DNA from: Mariniblastus sp.
GTDB lineage: Bacteria > Planctomycetota > Planctomycetia > Pirellulales > Pirellulaceae
Assembly (NCBI GenBank): GCA_014237975.1
Contig: JABACA010000001.1
Location: 1-64,000 of the forward strand
Length of the DNA: 64,000 bases
Direction: 5' to 3'
The notes under the pieces were generated by a model. It was not told where the DNA came from, searched no databases, and worked only from the letters and a program-made list of their open reading frames with translations. Position 1 is the stretch's first letter, and each line of letters starts with the position of its first letter. Both the position numbers and the translations under genes were made by a program. Shown in pieces: positions 19,680-29,957 of the stretch.

Positions 19680-21041
19680 TCAGACGGATTTGACGTTGAT
19701 GATTTCGTAGCCTTTGCGGGGCGTCCTCGCGTAGAACGAAGCTGCCTGGTCGTCGCCCACGATCTTTTCGGATTGTGGGTCCCACTTGATGACCCGTCCC
19801 AATCTGGCTGCGATGGCGGCTAAATGGCAGGTTCCCATCGCTTGAACGTGAGAGTAGACATCGGAGACGGGCAGGCCACCCTCGGAGATACAACGATAGA
19901 AGTTGTTCTTGTGACCTTCATGCGGCTTGCCTTTGTAGAGCTTGGCCACATCCTCATCCGTGTATTTGCCTTCGTCCCAGTTTTCTTCGATCGGCTTACC
20001 GGTGATTTTTCCACGGTTGACGAACATCTTTCCCTTGGTGCCTTCAAACAGGACGCCGTTATCACCCCGGCTGGTGACATCCATGATCACGCCATTCTTG
20101 AACTTGCACTTAACGCTGAAGTCCTGGGAGGTGTTGTAAGAATCTTTCGAGACGGGATAGCCATCTTTGAATTCGACAGGATGTTTGGCATCGGTTCCGT
20201 CGATTTCCGTTGGCCCTTGGCCGGCACCGTTTTGACCAATTGCCCAGGTGGCGATGTCGACATGATGAGCGCCCCAATCGGTAAACTTGCCACCGGAGTA
20301 TTCATACCACCAACGGAACTGGTAATGGCAACGCTTTTCACGGAAGTCTTCTGTCGGAGCCTGGCCTTGCCACATTTCCCAATCGAGTTCTGCCGGAGGC
20401 GCCACGACCGGGAAGGGGCCGCCGGTTGGGCTGCCATTGATGCCGACAGTGATGTTCTTGATGTCACCCAATAGTCCCTTCTGGACCATGTTGACGGCTC
20501 TCATGAACTTGTTTTTGTCAGATCGTTGCTGCGTGCCGATGAAGAACACCTTGTCCTTATGTTTGCGACAGGCGTTGCGAATCAGAGCATTTTCCTCAAG
20601 CGTCAAGGTAAGCGGCTTTTGGCAGAAAACGTGTTTGCCAGATTCCAGCGCCTCGATTGCAATTTTCACATGCCAATGATCGGGTGTCACAACGCTGACA
20701 ACATCGATGTCGTCCCGTTCCAGAACCTTGCGGTAATCTTTGTAACTGTCCGCTTTGCCTTTACCAATTTTGCCGTCGTTCTTGGCCCGGTCGGCGTGCC
20801 TGGAGTCAACATCGCAGACAGCCACGATGTCACCAAAATTTGCGTGTCCGCGAGCATCGCCCGTTCCCATACTGCCCACGCCGATACAGCCAATCTGCGG
20901 CCGATCGTTCTTGGACGTATTGGCAAAAGCTTTTTGGCTCCATGGAATATAGGGAATGGCTGCAGTTGCGGCCGTTGCAGTAGCTGTTTTCTTGATAAAG
21001 CTACGGCGATTTTCTTGCGGGGACTTGAACGATTGAGACAT
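19680..21041 (-). CDS. Gfo/Idh/MocA family oxidoreductase, Tat-type signal
   Basis: 'RRSFIKKTATATAATAAIPYIPWS', 'IGCIGVGSMGTGDARGHANFGDIVAVCDVD', 'VFCQKPLTLTLEE'. Confidence 0.93.
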   Translation of the reverse strand: MSQSFKSPQENRRSFIKKTATATAATAAIPYIPWSQKAFANTSKNDRPQIGCIGVGSMGTGDARGHANFGDIVAVCDVDSRHADRAKNDGKIGKGKADSYKDYRKVLERDDIDVVSVVTPDHWHVKIAIEALESGKHVFCQKPLTLTLEENALIRNACRKHKDKVFFIGTQQRSDKNKFMRAVNMVQKGLLGDIKNITVGINGSPTGGPFPVVAPPAELDWEMWQGQAPTEDFREKRCHYQFRWWYEYSGGKFTDWGAHHVDIATWAIGQNGAGQGPTEIDGTDAKHPVEFKDGYPVSKDSYNTSQDFSVKCKFKNGVIMDVTSRGDNGVLFEGTKGKMFVNRGKITGKPIEENWDEGKYTDEDVAKLYKGKPHEGHKNNFYRCISEGGLPVSDVYSHVQAMGTCHLAAIAARLGRVIKWDPQSEKIVGDDQAASFYARTPRKGYEIINVKSV

Positions 21042-21215
21042 GCTGAAATCCAGTTATGCGGGAAGAAAAATATTGACGTCCCAGTATTTTAAGTCGATTT
21101 GATCGGCTCAGACAAGCAGCAACCCATAAAACAGAGCCACCCACCGGTGGTGATCGGTTTGCCAAACCCCCGATTTCGGGGTAGTTGAATCATCGGAACG
21201 AAAGATACAGCCCGG

Positions 21216-22008
21216 TCAAAACCGAATCGGATATCCCAAATCATCCATCATAGGACCGCAGATTTCCTTGAAAACGGACTGCTGCTCCACCGACCACTGC
21301 TGCCAATTCTCGGAGTTTTTCTTGAAATACTGGGCTTTTTTGGCAAAGGACCATGTTTCCGATGGCTCGATGGGTGCCTGAGAAGGGTGCCATAATTTGG
21401 CCGAAAAATTCTGGTAGACTTCTGGGCAGGCACCAATACCAAGCCAGTCAAAGATAGCACTGAGCTGTTGGTCCAGTTCCTCGGTCTGGTAGGTCCACTC
21501 ATGGCGAAACAGACGGAACTGTTCTGGATGACGTTTGCCCCATTGCAGGACACCGTGGGATTTTACCCAGGTCTCACACTGCTTTTCGAACGACAGGTGG
21601 GCAAATGACCGGTGTTTCATTCGCGATGCCACCGTTTCAATGCCGTTTCGCACCAGTCCGAGAATGAGTGCATTGGGGAATATCTCGACCAGATAATCCA
21701 TGATTTCAGCTGACGGGTTAATGGCCGCTTGGAGTACGTCTGCTTTGTGCCTGTCGCATTCGGGCCAGATGAGATCGGTCAGCAGGTTTCGAAATGCCCG
21801 GTCGTACTCCAGTTGTGTGACCAGCATCGATGCCTGGCGGGTGGGTTGCCGACAGTTCGTTTGGGCAATCCCGATGACATCCTGAACGATATTGTTTTCC
21901 TTTCCTCCATAATAGATCTCGGGATGTAGTCCCAACGATCGGCGCAAAATGGTGGTTCCGCTCCGGCCTGTTCCTGCGATGAAAAAATACTTGTATGCAG
22001 TTTTCCAT
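21216..22008 (-). pseudogene. Sulfotransferase family protein with apparent single-base frameshift
   Basis: Main ORF 21216..21947; out-of-track in-frame extension encodes 'FFIAGTGRSGTTIL' (5'-PSB-like); ATG at 22008 joins only if the A6 run at 21982-21987 is A5. Confidence 0.7.
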
Positions 22009-22040
22009 TGGACCTGACCAGCTGTAATTGTAATCGTATA

Positions 22041-22082
22041 ACAAAAATCGGGCGGTACGATCGAATTGACCGAACCGCCCGG
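22041..22082 (-). terminator. Intrinsic terminator of the YTV gene
   Basis: Minus strand CGGGCGGT...ACCGCCCG followed by ATTTTTGTT. Confidence 0.88.
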
Positions 22083-22132
22083 TGACGTTTTGACCAGACG
22101 TGTGTCTATGCTAGATAGTCAGTTTTTAATGC

Positions 22133-23557
22133 TTAGTTGCAACCACATGCAGCGGAAGTGACCGTGTCGCAACCGCAGCTGTTGATCGCACCCGAATCAC
22201 AGCATCCCGAATGGCATCCGCATCCGGAAAACATCCCACGAATATGGGAAATCATTCGGTGCAGGCAACCGTGTCGGTATGTGTTGCAGGGTGTGTCACA
22301 ACAAGAATCGCAGCAAGAGTCGCAGCAGCTAGGAGCTGGGCAGACCTGTACAGGAACTTGCTCGGTAACACAGCGTGGTACTCGAACACAGACCTTGTAA
22401 GGTACTCTTTCACAAACTCGCTTGCATTTCTTGACGCATTTGGTTTCCATTACTTTGCGGCAAACCGTGTAAGGAACTTTGCAGGTTTTGGTTTCACAGA
22501 CCCATTTGGTCGTGCAAACAGGAACCTGTTTGGTTCTGGTTTCGCATACGTAACGAGTGCGACAGCAATTGATCGTTCGCTGCTTCTGCTCGCAAACCCA
22601 TTTTGTGCAACAGTAGTTGATGACTCTCTGCTTTTGTTCACAAACCCATTTTGTGCAGCAGTAGTTAACCGTTTTGGTGCAAGGTTCGCAAACCGTTCGG
22701 CATACCGTGTAAGGACACTCGACGCAGTACTTTTCACAGCGGTACTTGGTGCAGCAAACTTGTTTGGTTTCACACGTTGGAACCCATACTTTGCGACACA
22801 CGGTGCGACATGGAGTTTGGCAACATACCTTGTGGCAGCAACCCGGAACCCATTTTCGGCAACAGGTGCACGGATCGTAAGACCAGCAACCCGGAACGTG
22901 GACCCGTTTTGTATAGGTGCGTCCAGGTATCGTTTCTTTACACGTTTTCCAGTGCCCACCGCGAACCTGAATGGTTCGGGTTTCGGTGTAAGGAACGCGA
23001 CGGGTACATGTAACGGTACGCGTTTTTTGTTCCTTCACGTGGCGACGAACGTAATAAGTCACCTGTCTCTGCTTGATTTCCTTGACAGGACGGCGAACCG
23101 TGTAATTAACGGTCCGTTGTTTCATTTCCTTGACAGGGCAACGAACGGTGTAATTGATGGTTTTTGTGTAGTTTTCGGTGACAGGGCGTCGAACCGTATA
23201 ACAACACGTTTTGTAGGTCGTCTCCCGAACAGGACGTCGGACCGTGTATGTTTTGTCACGGTAGCAAGTCTCACGAACGGTTCGACAGACGGGTACTTGA
23301 ACGGTTTCCCATACTGTCCTGTAACAATTACGATAACGTGTTTCTTCACACGTGTCGTAAACAATGCGAGTGCGCGTACACATGACTGTGTAGCTACCGC
23401 ATCCTGCGTCTTCAGCGACTGCGTCGGCTGTAGCAGGATCAAATGATCCAGCAGTTGTGTAGCTTGCTCCGCCACAACAAGATTGCGCCTTGCTGAAGCT
23501 GGCTGACAATGTGGCAAATACAGCCACTGCCATCAGCAGACTTCTAACAAATATCAT
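22133..23557 (-). CDS. Secreted Cys-rich YTV-repeat protein
   Basis: Signal peptide; many 'YTVRRPVxE', 'CTKWVCEQKQR' repeats; planctomycete YTV repeat family. Confidence 0.9.
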   Translation of the reverse strand: MIFVRSLLMAVAVFATLSASFSKAQSCCGGASYTTAGSFDPATADAVAEDAGCGSYTVMCTRTRIVYDTCEETRYRNCYRTVWETVQVPVCRTVRETCYRDKTYTVRRPVRETTYKTCCYTVRRPVTENYTKTINYTVRCPVKEMKQRTVNYTVRRPVKEIKQRQVTYYVRRHVKEQKTRTVTCTRRVPYTETRTIQVRGGHWKTCKETIPGRTYTKRVHVPGCWSYDPCTCCRKWVPGCCHKVCCQTPCRTVCRKVWVPTCETKQVCCTKYRCEKYCVECPYTVCRTVCEPCTKTVNYCCTKWVCEQKQRVINYCCTKWVCEQKQRTINCCRTRYVCETRTKQVPVCTTKWVCETKTCKVPYTVCRKVMETKCVKKCKRVCERVPYKVCVRVPRCVTEQVPVQVCPAPSCCDSCCDSCCDTPCNTYRHGCLHRMISHIRGMFSGCGCHSGCCDSGAINSCGCDTVTSAACGCN

Positions 23558-24202
23558 TTTAGTTCTCTCCTAAATCTGACGTTTCTAGACTATTCGGAGG
23601 TGGCATCTGGTCGGACGAGACCACTCGCCCTGCCACAACCTGACTGGCAAACGTAGCTTGTGTTCCGTTGCAGTTGCCGCGAAATTCAAACTAGTTGTCG
23701 GGCCCCACCAAATCCGTTGGCAGGACCACAGGCCTCCTGACACTGTTAAATTCGGATATTTAGGGCGTTTGCGTTGAATAGCTGATCAAAAGCGGTGAAA
23801 AAAAAGAGGTTAGGTGGTGGAGATTTAAGGATCGTTCGTGAAAATGTGGTAACAAGCGTTGTACCTGTGCTGCTGAAAACAACAGTAAACCTTAATTACT
23901 GGGTAGTTTTTTTGTCGTACCCGAGCCGGCAAAGATATCGAATCGCACGATTGTTCCGAAAAGAGAAGGTTGACCGGATTTGAGAGATCTTGCGAAATCC
24001 ACGTTTGAATTGGAAATCAACAAAGCGAGATTGGGGAAAAATCATCGGTTTGGTTAGAATGTCTTGCTTGCCCTGTTTCCGGTCGGATGGCTGGGCCCGG
24101 TCTTTGGCCGATCGCGGAGTAAAGCCGTGGTTCCGAAGACTTTCCAGGGTATTCAAATATCCGGCTTCGTATTCACAACTTCTCCCATACGAAGATTAGA
24201 AA

Positions 24203-24850
24203 TTGTCAAAGTCGAATTCCGATTCCGGTGTGCCCAAGGCGGTAGTAAGTCGCCTCAGTCTCTACCTGCGCGAACTTCAGGCGTTGGTGCGGGACGACAA
24301 CAAGACGATCAGCTCAACCAAATTGGGACGCTTACTGGGGTTAACAGACACCCAGGTTCGTAAGGACTTTGCCTGCTTCGGCCAATTTGGTTACCCGGGG
24401 ATTGGTTACCGTTGCGAAGAATTAATTGGCGAAATCCGCCGAATACTGGGGACGGACAGGATCTGGCCGGCGGCGATGGTCGGCTGTGGAAATCTGGGCC
24501 AGGCGCTATTGGGTTACCGCGGATTTCAAAGCCAGGGCTTCAGTGTCCAGGCCGCATTTGATATTGCGCCGGACATTGTCGGTTCCAATTTCTGTGGTTT
24601 GAAGGTAGATCATCTCGACTCACTTCCCGCCGTCGTTGCAGAAAAGGGGATTCAGTTGGCCATTTTGGCGGTACCCGCCGATGCGGCTATCGAAGTTGCC
24701 TCCATTTTGGTGAAAAGTGGTGTATCTGGAGTATTGAATTTTGCGCCAGTTACTTTGAATTTGCCGAAATCTGTTAGTGTGGTCGGCGTGGATTTGGCGA
24801 TGGAGCTTGAACAGCTGGCATTTGCGGTTGTAAAGAAGGGCGAGAAGTAG
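24203..24850 (+). CDS. rex: Redox-sensing transcriptional repressor Rex
   Basis: 'VSRLSLYLRELQAL...STKLGRLLGLTDTQVRKDFACFGQFGYPGIGYRCEELI...VGCGNLGQALLGY'. Confidence 0.95.
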   Translation: MSKSNSDSGVPKAVVSRLSLYLRELQALVRDDNKTISSTKLGRLLGLTDTQVRKDFACFGQFGYPGIGYRCEELIGEIRRILGTDRIWPAAMVGCGNLGQALLGYRGFQSQGFSVQAAFDIAPDIVGSNFCGLKVDHLDSLPAVVAEKGIQLAILAVPADAAIEVASILVKSGVSGVLNFAPVTLNLPKSVSVVGVDLAMELEQLAFAVVKKGEK

Positions 24851-24867
24851 TTAAAATTTGGGCGAAT

Positions 24868-24938
24868 TACCCGGTGGTGTAATGGCAACACTTCTGATTT
24901 TGGTTCAGACATTCAAGGTTCGAGTCCTTGCCGGGTAA
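24868..24938 (+). tRNA. tRNA-Gln(TTG)
   Basis: TACCCGG...CCGGGTA acceptor pairing, anticodon loop TTTTGGT, T-arm CAAGGTTCGAGTCCTTG. Confidence 0.93.
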
Positions 24939-25939
24939 TTTTTCAGCTCTTTAAAATGGACCGCAAGGCTCAAGAACAACTGCCTTGCCTGTCCCTTCAG
25001 TTCCAGCGGGCGTGCCTGCCGCGTTCTATCGAATCGGTGTTTTTCATCTGTCAAACCAGGTATTGAGCGGCGCTGTCGATTTCGAGATTCAATGGTTTCT
25101 GGAGCGTTTTTAAAATTCGATCACGATCACCATTTTGATTCTTGCGATATGGGTACGGCAATGACCGATGTCTTTGCTTTTACATCCCCACTTGGGCCAC
25201 CGGGACACCTCGCCAATTGGTTTTTTTTCACTCGCCAAATGCGTAAATTATTGGCGGTACGCAATCAACTGATCAAATCCATTGCTGAATCTGGCAATGC
25301 AAAACAATTCACTGATGCCCTTGGTTGAAATGTCCAACGCTTTGCATCCGTTCCGAGTTGCCAGTGATGCAATGAACTCGTATCGGTGGGTCACCTGATT
25401 CGGATATCGATCGGCACGGAAATCGCCTGGAGTTCCCTGGCCGGTCTGGGGAAGAGCAGGGGGCGATTATATCAATTCTGTTTCTTGTGCGACCTGGTCA
25501 AGTTAGGCCGCTTGGTAGTGACGAGATCCGGTCACTTATCTGTTGGGCAACGGGCGCTCTAGCTGTCCCCTATTATTGCACCGGTCCATCGTAAACAGGA
25601 CTGTTTTTGCGGATCATCCAGTTGGCCTGATTTATAGTCGAAAACGTAAATTTGTTTTGGATTTGTGGTCATTATTTGTTTGCTTCCATCCAGTTTAGTG
25701 TGAAAATAAAAGATTGCAGGGTCCTTGATAAAGATCATTGGTCGTTCAGTCGCAGGTGGCTTTTGGCGAGCTAAAAGTTTATCAGAATTGGCTGATCGAA
25801 AAAAACCAGACAACTGGATTTGGATCCTCCGAATCCTGTATTAATTATCTGCCTTTTTAACCGAATCCGTAAATCAGCACGTAGAGTTGGTTGCAAATGA
25901 AACGTTGTTAAACAGATAACCATTTCCTTGAGGGTTGAA

Positions 25940-27064
25940 ATGAATTGCTTCTCTATCCGAAGTATCGCGATATTGTCTATTACGGTAGTCATGTTTGCCA
26001 CGACCTGGGCCTCTCATGCGGACGCGCAGCTTTTCCGGCGTTCTCAACGATCTCAGCCTACCCAACCAGCTCAGAGATCAACCCAGCCCGCGACCAGTAG
26101 TGCTTCACAGCACTGGGCCAGCTCTTTTACACCCAATGCCAAGGAAAAAGATTTTGGGGCTGTACCCAGAGCTTCCAAACAGGAATTTGTCTTTGAGTTT
26201 GAAAACACATTGGAACAGCCGATTTACCTGACCGGTGTTCGCACGAGTTGCGGTTGTACCAAGCCCAAAATTCTGACTCCCGAGGTCAAGCCGGGTGAAA
26301 CGGCAAAGATCCACGCCAAATACGATACGGTTGGTTTTAAGGGTAACCGAAAGGCAACCGTGACCGTCTCTTTGCGGCGGAGCCAGCCCCGCACCCAATA
26401 TGGCGAAATTCAGTTCATGGTAAAGGGTCAGATTCGGCAGGATGTTGTTTTCAGTCCGGCCGAGATCAAGTTTGAAAAGGTAACCTCTGGCGAAGACCAG
26501 GCAAGAACGGCCAAGATCATGTTTGCCGGTAGCGCCAACTGGGAGATCATTGATGTTATTTCGACCAATCCCAACATCACGGTCGAGAAGACAGAACTGC
26601 GACGTGATTCAAGATCGCGTCGGATTGACTATCAATTAAACGTAAAACTGAACGGCAATCAGCCGGTAGGCCTGTTCAATGATCAATTAACCTTGGTCAC
26701 CAATGACGCCAACCAAAAACAGTTGACCGTTGGCGTACTCGGAAACGTTCAGTCGATTCTCGAGGTCAAGCCGGTTCATTTAGGTGTGATAGAAAAAGAC
26801 AAGAAGATTGAGAAAAAGTTGATTATCCGCAGCTCTCGGCCATTTGAAATACGGTCAGTCAAAGCGGGTGACCAGCGGATTCGCTTCGAAGAATCCGAAG
26901 GAAAGAAGACGCTGCATATACTCAACTACAAGCTTGATACTTCTGAGATCGGTAAAATTTCAACGAAAATTGAAATCGAGACGGATGATCCGGCGCAGCC
27001 GCTGGCCATTGTGGATTTCGATGTCCAAATCGAATCGGAAACGTTTACTTTGAATGACAAATAG
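25940..27064 (+). CDS. DUF1573 domain-containing secreted protein
   Basis: 'DFGAVPRASKQEFVFEFENTLEQPIYLTGVRTSCGCTKPKILTPEVKPGETAKIHAKYDTVGFKG'. Confidence 0.9.
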   Translation: MNCFSIRSIAILSITVVMFATTWASHADAQLFRRSQRSQPTQPAQRSTQPATSSASQHWASSFTPNAKEKDFGAVPRASKQEFVFEFENTLEQPIYLTGVRTSCGCTKPKILTPEVKPGETAKIHAKYDTVGFKGNRKATVTVSLRRSQPRTQYGEIQFMVKGQIRQDVVFSPAEIKFEKVTSGEDQARTAKIMFAGSANWEIIDVISTNPNITVEKTELRRDSRSRRIDYQLNVKLNGNQPVGLFNDQLTLVTNDANQKQLTVGVLGNVQSILEVKPVHLGVIEKDKKIEKKLIIRSSRPFEIRSVKAGDQRIRFEESEGKKTLHILNYKLDTSEIGKISTKIEIETDDPAQPLAIVDFDVQIESETFTLNDK

Positions 27065-27125
27065 GTCGAGTATGACTTCCGGCCGGTAAGACGGGGGAAT
27101 GATTAAAAACGCAAGAAATTTGCCT

Positions 27126-27158
27126 CAAGCACGTTCCCAGGAGCGTGCTTGTTTGTTT
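27126..27158 (+). terminator. Intrinsic terminator of the DUF1573 gene
   Basis: CAAGCACG-ttcccaggag-CGTGCTTG followed by TTTGTTT. Confidence 0.8.
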
Positions 27159-27295
27159 AAGATTTGTATCGTGTCCCGTAACCGCATTGCCGTGTCAGCC
27201 GTTGGCAGCTTGCTTTGAGGATCGCCCTGACACAGGCGGTGTGAACGGCGCCTGCCCAAGTCATTGTCCTTTATTTTGCTCCTGGTTTTCTTTTC

Positions 27296-28363
27296 ATGCT
27301 TATTGAGTTCCGTTGTACGAACCTCAGTGATTTTGATGCGGCCAAAGGTCGCTACATTGAGTGCGACGAATTGATCATCGCTTCGGACGACCATCTTGGG
27401 AAATTGGTCAAGTGTCCAAAGTGTGACCAGATGGTCGATGTGCCATTGAATGGTGAAGGTGCTGAATCGGACCGGCGAGCTGACAGAGCCGATTCCCAAC
27501 GATCCGTTGGCAGATCTCCTGTGAAACAAAAGGCAGACCTGAGAGCTGACGGCATGATTGCCCAGAATATTTTCAAACCGTCGGCCACCGATCGTGACGC
27601 CGAATCCCTCAAGCCGGGCAATCTGTTCTCGGATGATGTCGAAGACAGTGCCGGTTCCGCAGGAACACCTACAGTTCATGACGTCAATCGGAAAAGGTGC
27701 CCGCAGTGCGGCAGTTCACTGGATGATCATGGCAAGTGTTCTCTGTGCCACTATGTAGAACCTCAATTCAAATCAAAAACGGCCCGTCTCGAAGATATCC
27801 ATGTCCAGTTGGCCGGATTCCAATTGTGGGTGTCCGAAATTGTAAGTGAGGGCGCTTCCTTTTCCATGATTGCAGTGGTTGTTTCTTCGTTATTTGCATT
27901 TGCCTGTTTGATCATGACCTTGGTAGCGGTTCTGGTTGGAGAAATCCTGTGGGCCGTCATATTGGCCTGTGTGTTTGTCGTTTATCTCCTGGCAGTCTTC
28001 AAAGCGTGGCAGTTGACGAAAAATCCGCGGGCGAGATTGAATTTTTGGCAACGACCATTTTGGAATCTTGTGTTGTTGGCCGCGCGAATTTTGAAATGGC
28101 AAAAATATGACAATCGTTATGCGGGTCGAAAAATCATCAATCTCCGCAACGCCCCGATCGTGGATGAAAAGGTGGCTTACCTGGAAGACTTGAGCAAGTG
28201 CCAGGTGCTGGACCTGGAGAATACATTGATCACGGACAAGGGACTGGTGCCGTTGTACGGCTTGACTCAACTGCATTGCCTGGTCGTGCGGCGGACCGCC
28301 GTGACCCAGGAAGGGATTTTCCGTTTGCAACAGGCCAACCCCCGCCTCTGGATCTGGGATTGA
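27296..28363 (+). CDS. Zinc-ribbon membrane protein with LRR-like C-terminus
   Basis: Two CxxC pairs ('KCPKCDQMVDVP', 'RCPQCGSSLDDHGKCSLC'), two TM segments, C-terminal leucine-rich segment. Confidence 0.75.
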   Translation: MLIEFRCTNLSDFDAAKGRYIECDELIIASDDHLGKLVKCPKCDQMVDVPLNGEGAESDRRADRADSQRSVGRSPVKQKADLRADGMIAQNIFKPSATDRDAESLKPGNLFSDDVEDSAGSAGTPTVHDVNRKRCPQCGSSLDDHGKCSLCHYVEPQFKSKTARLEDIHVQLAGFQLWVSEIVSEGASFSMIAVVVSSLFAFACLIMTLVAVLVGEILWAVILACVFVVYLLAVFKAWQLTKNPRARLNFWQRPFWNLVLLAARILKWQKYDNRYAGRKIINLRNAPIVDEKVAYLEDLSKCQVLDLENTLITDKGLVPLYGLTQLHCLVVRRTAVTQEGIFRLQQANPRLWIWD

Positions 28364-28531
28364 TGGGCCATGGGTTAACCACGAACGTCGGACCATTAGC
28401 TTCCAGCGATCGGTGCTGGTTGCGTTTGGGTTAGATTTCTCCGATATTACCAGAACCGGGACCTGCAGGCTGCCGACAGACCGTTTATCACGATCGGCCA
28501 TCGACTATATTGGGTGCCGCAATGTTCTTTG

Positions 28532-28702
28532 TTCACAATGCAGGACTGGATGCACGTTTCTAAATTTTTTTTCAGATGGCTGCTCTTGATCTGGGCTTTG
28601 TCGTGTTTGCTCTCGTCGCCGCAAAAGGGTCTGGTTGTTGGGCTCAACTTTGTAGCACTTCCTAGCGCACTGCAGGCCTACAACAAAGAGATGGTGGCCT
28701 AA
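28532..28702 (+). CDS. Small hypothetical membrane protein
   Basis: Hydrophobic ORF whose stop overlaps the next ATG (TAATG at 28700-28704), suggesting translational coupling. Confidence 0.45.
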   Translation, partial: FTMQDWMHVSKFFFRWLLLIWALSCLLSSPQKGLVVGLNFVALPSALQAYNKEMVA

Positions 28703-29040
28703 TGGCGAAATTGTTCCACCAAGACATGTTGGCTGCATTGGATGAGTGGATGCTTCCATCTGTTTTGTTGTTCGTCGCCCTGTTGGTTTCGTGGGTCGGG
28801 TTGTGGATGATCCAGAAGTGGGCTGGGCACCTGTTCCTGCTTGTCAACCTGGTTGGGTTTCCGTTGATGCTTTTAACCAACGAGACGCCTCTAGTAAACA
28901 ACCTTGAAGATTTAATTGCTACATACTCTACTGTTGTCATGGGCGTGATCCTCGCCATCGTCTACCTCTCCCCCCTGTTTGGTAATGAACCGGACAAACA
29001 AGCGGTGACGGCAGAAGAGAACAACCACAGCGAGTCATGA
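28702..29040 (+). CDS. Hypothetical membrane protein
   Basis: 112 aa, three hydrophobic segments, coupled to upstream ORF. Confidence 0.65.
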   Translation: MAKLFHQDMLAALDEWMLPSVLLFVALLVSWVGLWMIQKWAGHLFLLVNLVGFPLMLLTNETPLVNNLEDLIATYSTVVMGVILAIVYLSPLFGNEPDKQAVTAEENNHSES

Positions 29041-29050
29041 AACTTGCCGG

Positions 29051-29941
29051 TTGCTCGGATCGGTATTATTGGGAAGTTACCTGTTGTTTGCATCGAATCA
29101 ATACGAGCTGGTTGATTTTGGTGACGGCCAAAAACTGGAAAGATTTGCCGGGGTGCTGGTCCGCCGGGATTGCCCGGCGGCGACGCGACCAAGAACCAGG
29201 CCGGCGGAGTGGGACTCGCGGGCGGTCTCTTTTTCCCGCGATTCAAACGTGGGTTGGCAACACCTGGATCGGGTTCCCGAGCGATGGACTCTCCAATGGT
29301 CGTCGGGGATTTCCCTGCAGCTGGCCCCCACACCGTTTGGGCATTTGGGGGTTTTTGCCGAACAGTCGCTGAACTGGCAGTGGATTACCGATATGCGCGA
29401 CCAGCTGAGTGGTCTGAGGGCGATCAACCTGTTTGCCTATACGGGTGCCACCACATTGGCCCTGGCGGCTGCCGGGGCCAGCGTGACCCATGTCGATTCG
29501 GCCCGCAAGGTGGTTGGCTGGGCCCGCAAAAATGCCGAGCTGTCCGGTTTGCAGGATGCGCCGATCCGCTGGATCGTCGACGATGCGCTCACCTTTATCC
29601 GGCGTGAAATAAAACGGGGCCAACAATATGATATCGTTGTGGCCGATCCCCCTTCGTTTGGGCATGGGCTGAAACGCCAAGCCTGGAAGCTCGACCGCGA
29701 CATGGGGCCATTGCTGGGAGACCTGGCGGCCTTGACCGGGGGCAAGATGAAAATGGGACTGTTGACTGGACACTCGGTCGGTTATGGTTCCACTGAATTG
29801 GCTAGCGATATGGCGCGAGCATTCCAGGTTCCCAGAGATGTTTTGAATGCGGGCAAGATGAATTTAAAGACACGTGATGGTTTGGAACTGGAGTCAGGTT
29901 ATTATGTTCGATTCGGGTGTCAGGCAGGAACGAGCGTCTAG
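29051..29941 (+). CDS. Class I SAM-dependent methyltransferase (RlmI-like rRNA MTase)
   Basis: 'AINLFAYTGATTLALAAAGASVTHVDSARKVVGWARKNAELSGL...IVVADPPSFGHG'. Confidence 0.88.
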   Translation: MLGSVLLGSYLLFASNQYELVDFGDGQKLERFAGVLVRRDCPAATRPRTRPAEWDSRAVSFSRDSNVGWQHLDRVPERWTLQWSSGISLQLAPTPFGHLGVFAEQSLNWQWITDMRDQLSGLRAINLFAYTGATTLALAAAGASVTHVDSARKVVGWARKNAELSGLQDAPIRWIVDDALTFIRREIKRGQQYDIVVADPPSFGHGLKRQAWKLDRDMGPLLGDLAALTGGKMKMGLLTGHSVGYGSTELASDMARAFQVPRDVLNAGKMNLKTRDGLELESGYYVRFGCQAGTSV

Positions 29942-29957
29942 CTGAGTTGACATAAAC

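Noticed and set aside
22211-23446. 411 aa plus-strand ORF
   Set aside because: Exactly antisense to the YTV-repeat gene; its repetitive 'ATRN/RTAN' composition is explained by the sense repeats.
25559-26001. Minus-strand ORFs upstream of the DUF1573 gene
   Set aside because: Overlapping, no recognisable family, no evident ribosome-binding context; likely noncoding.
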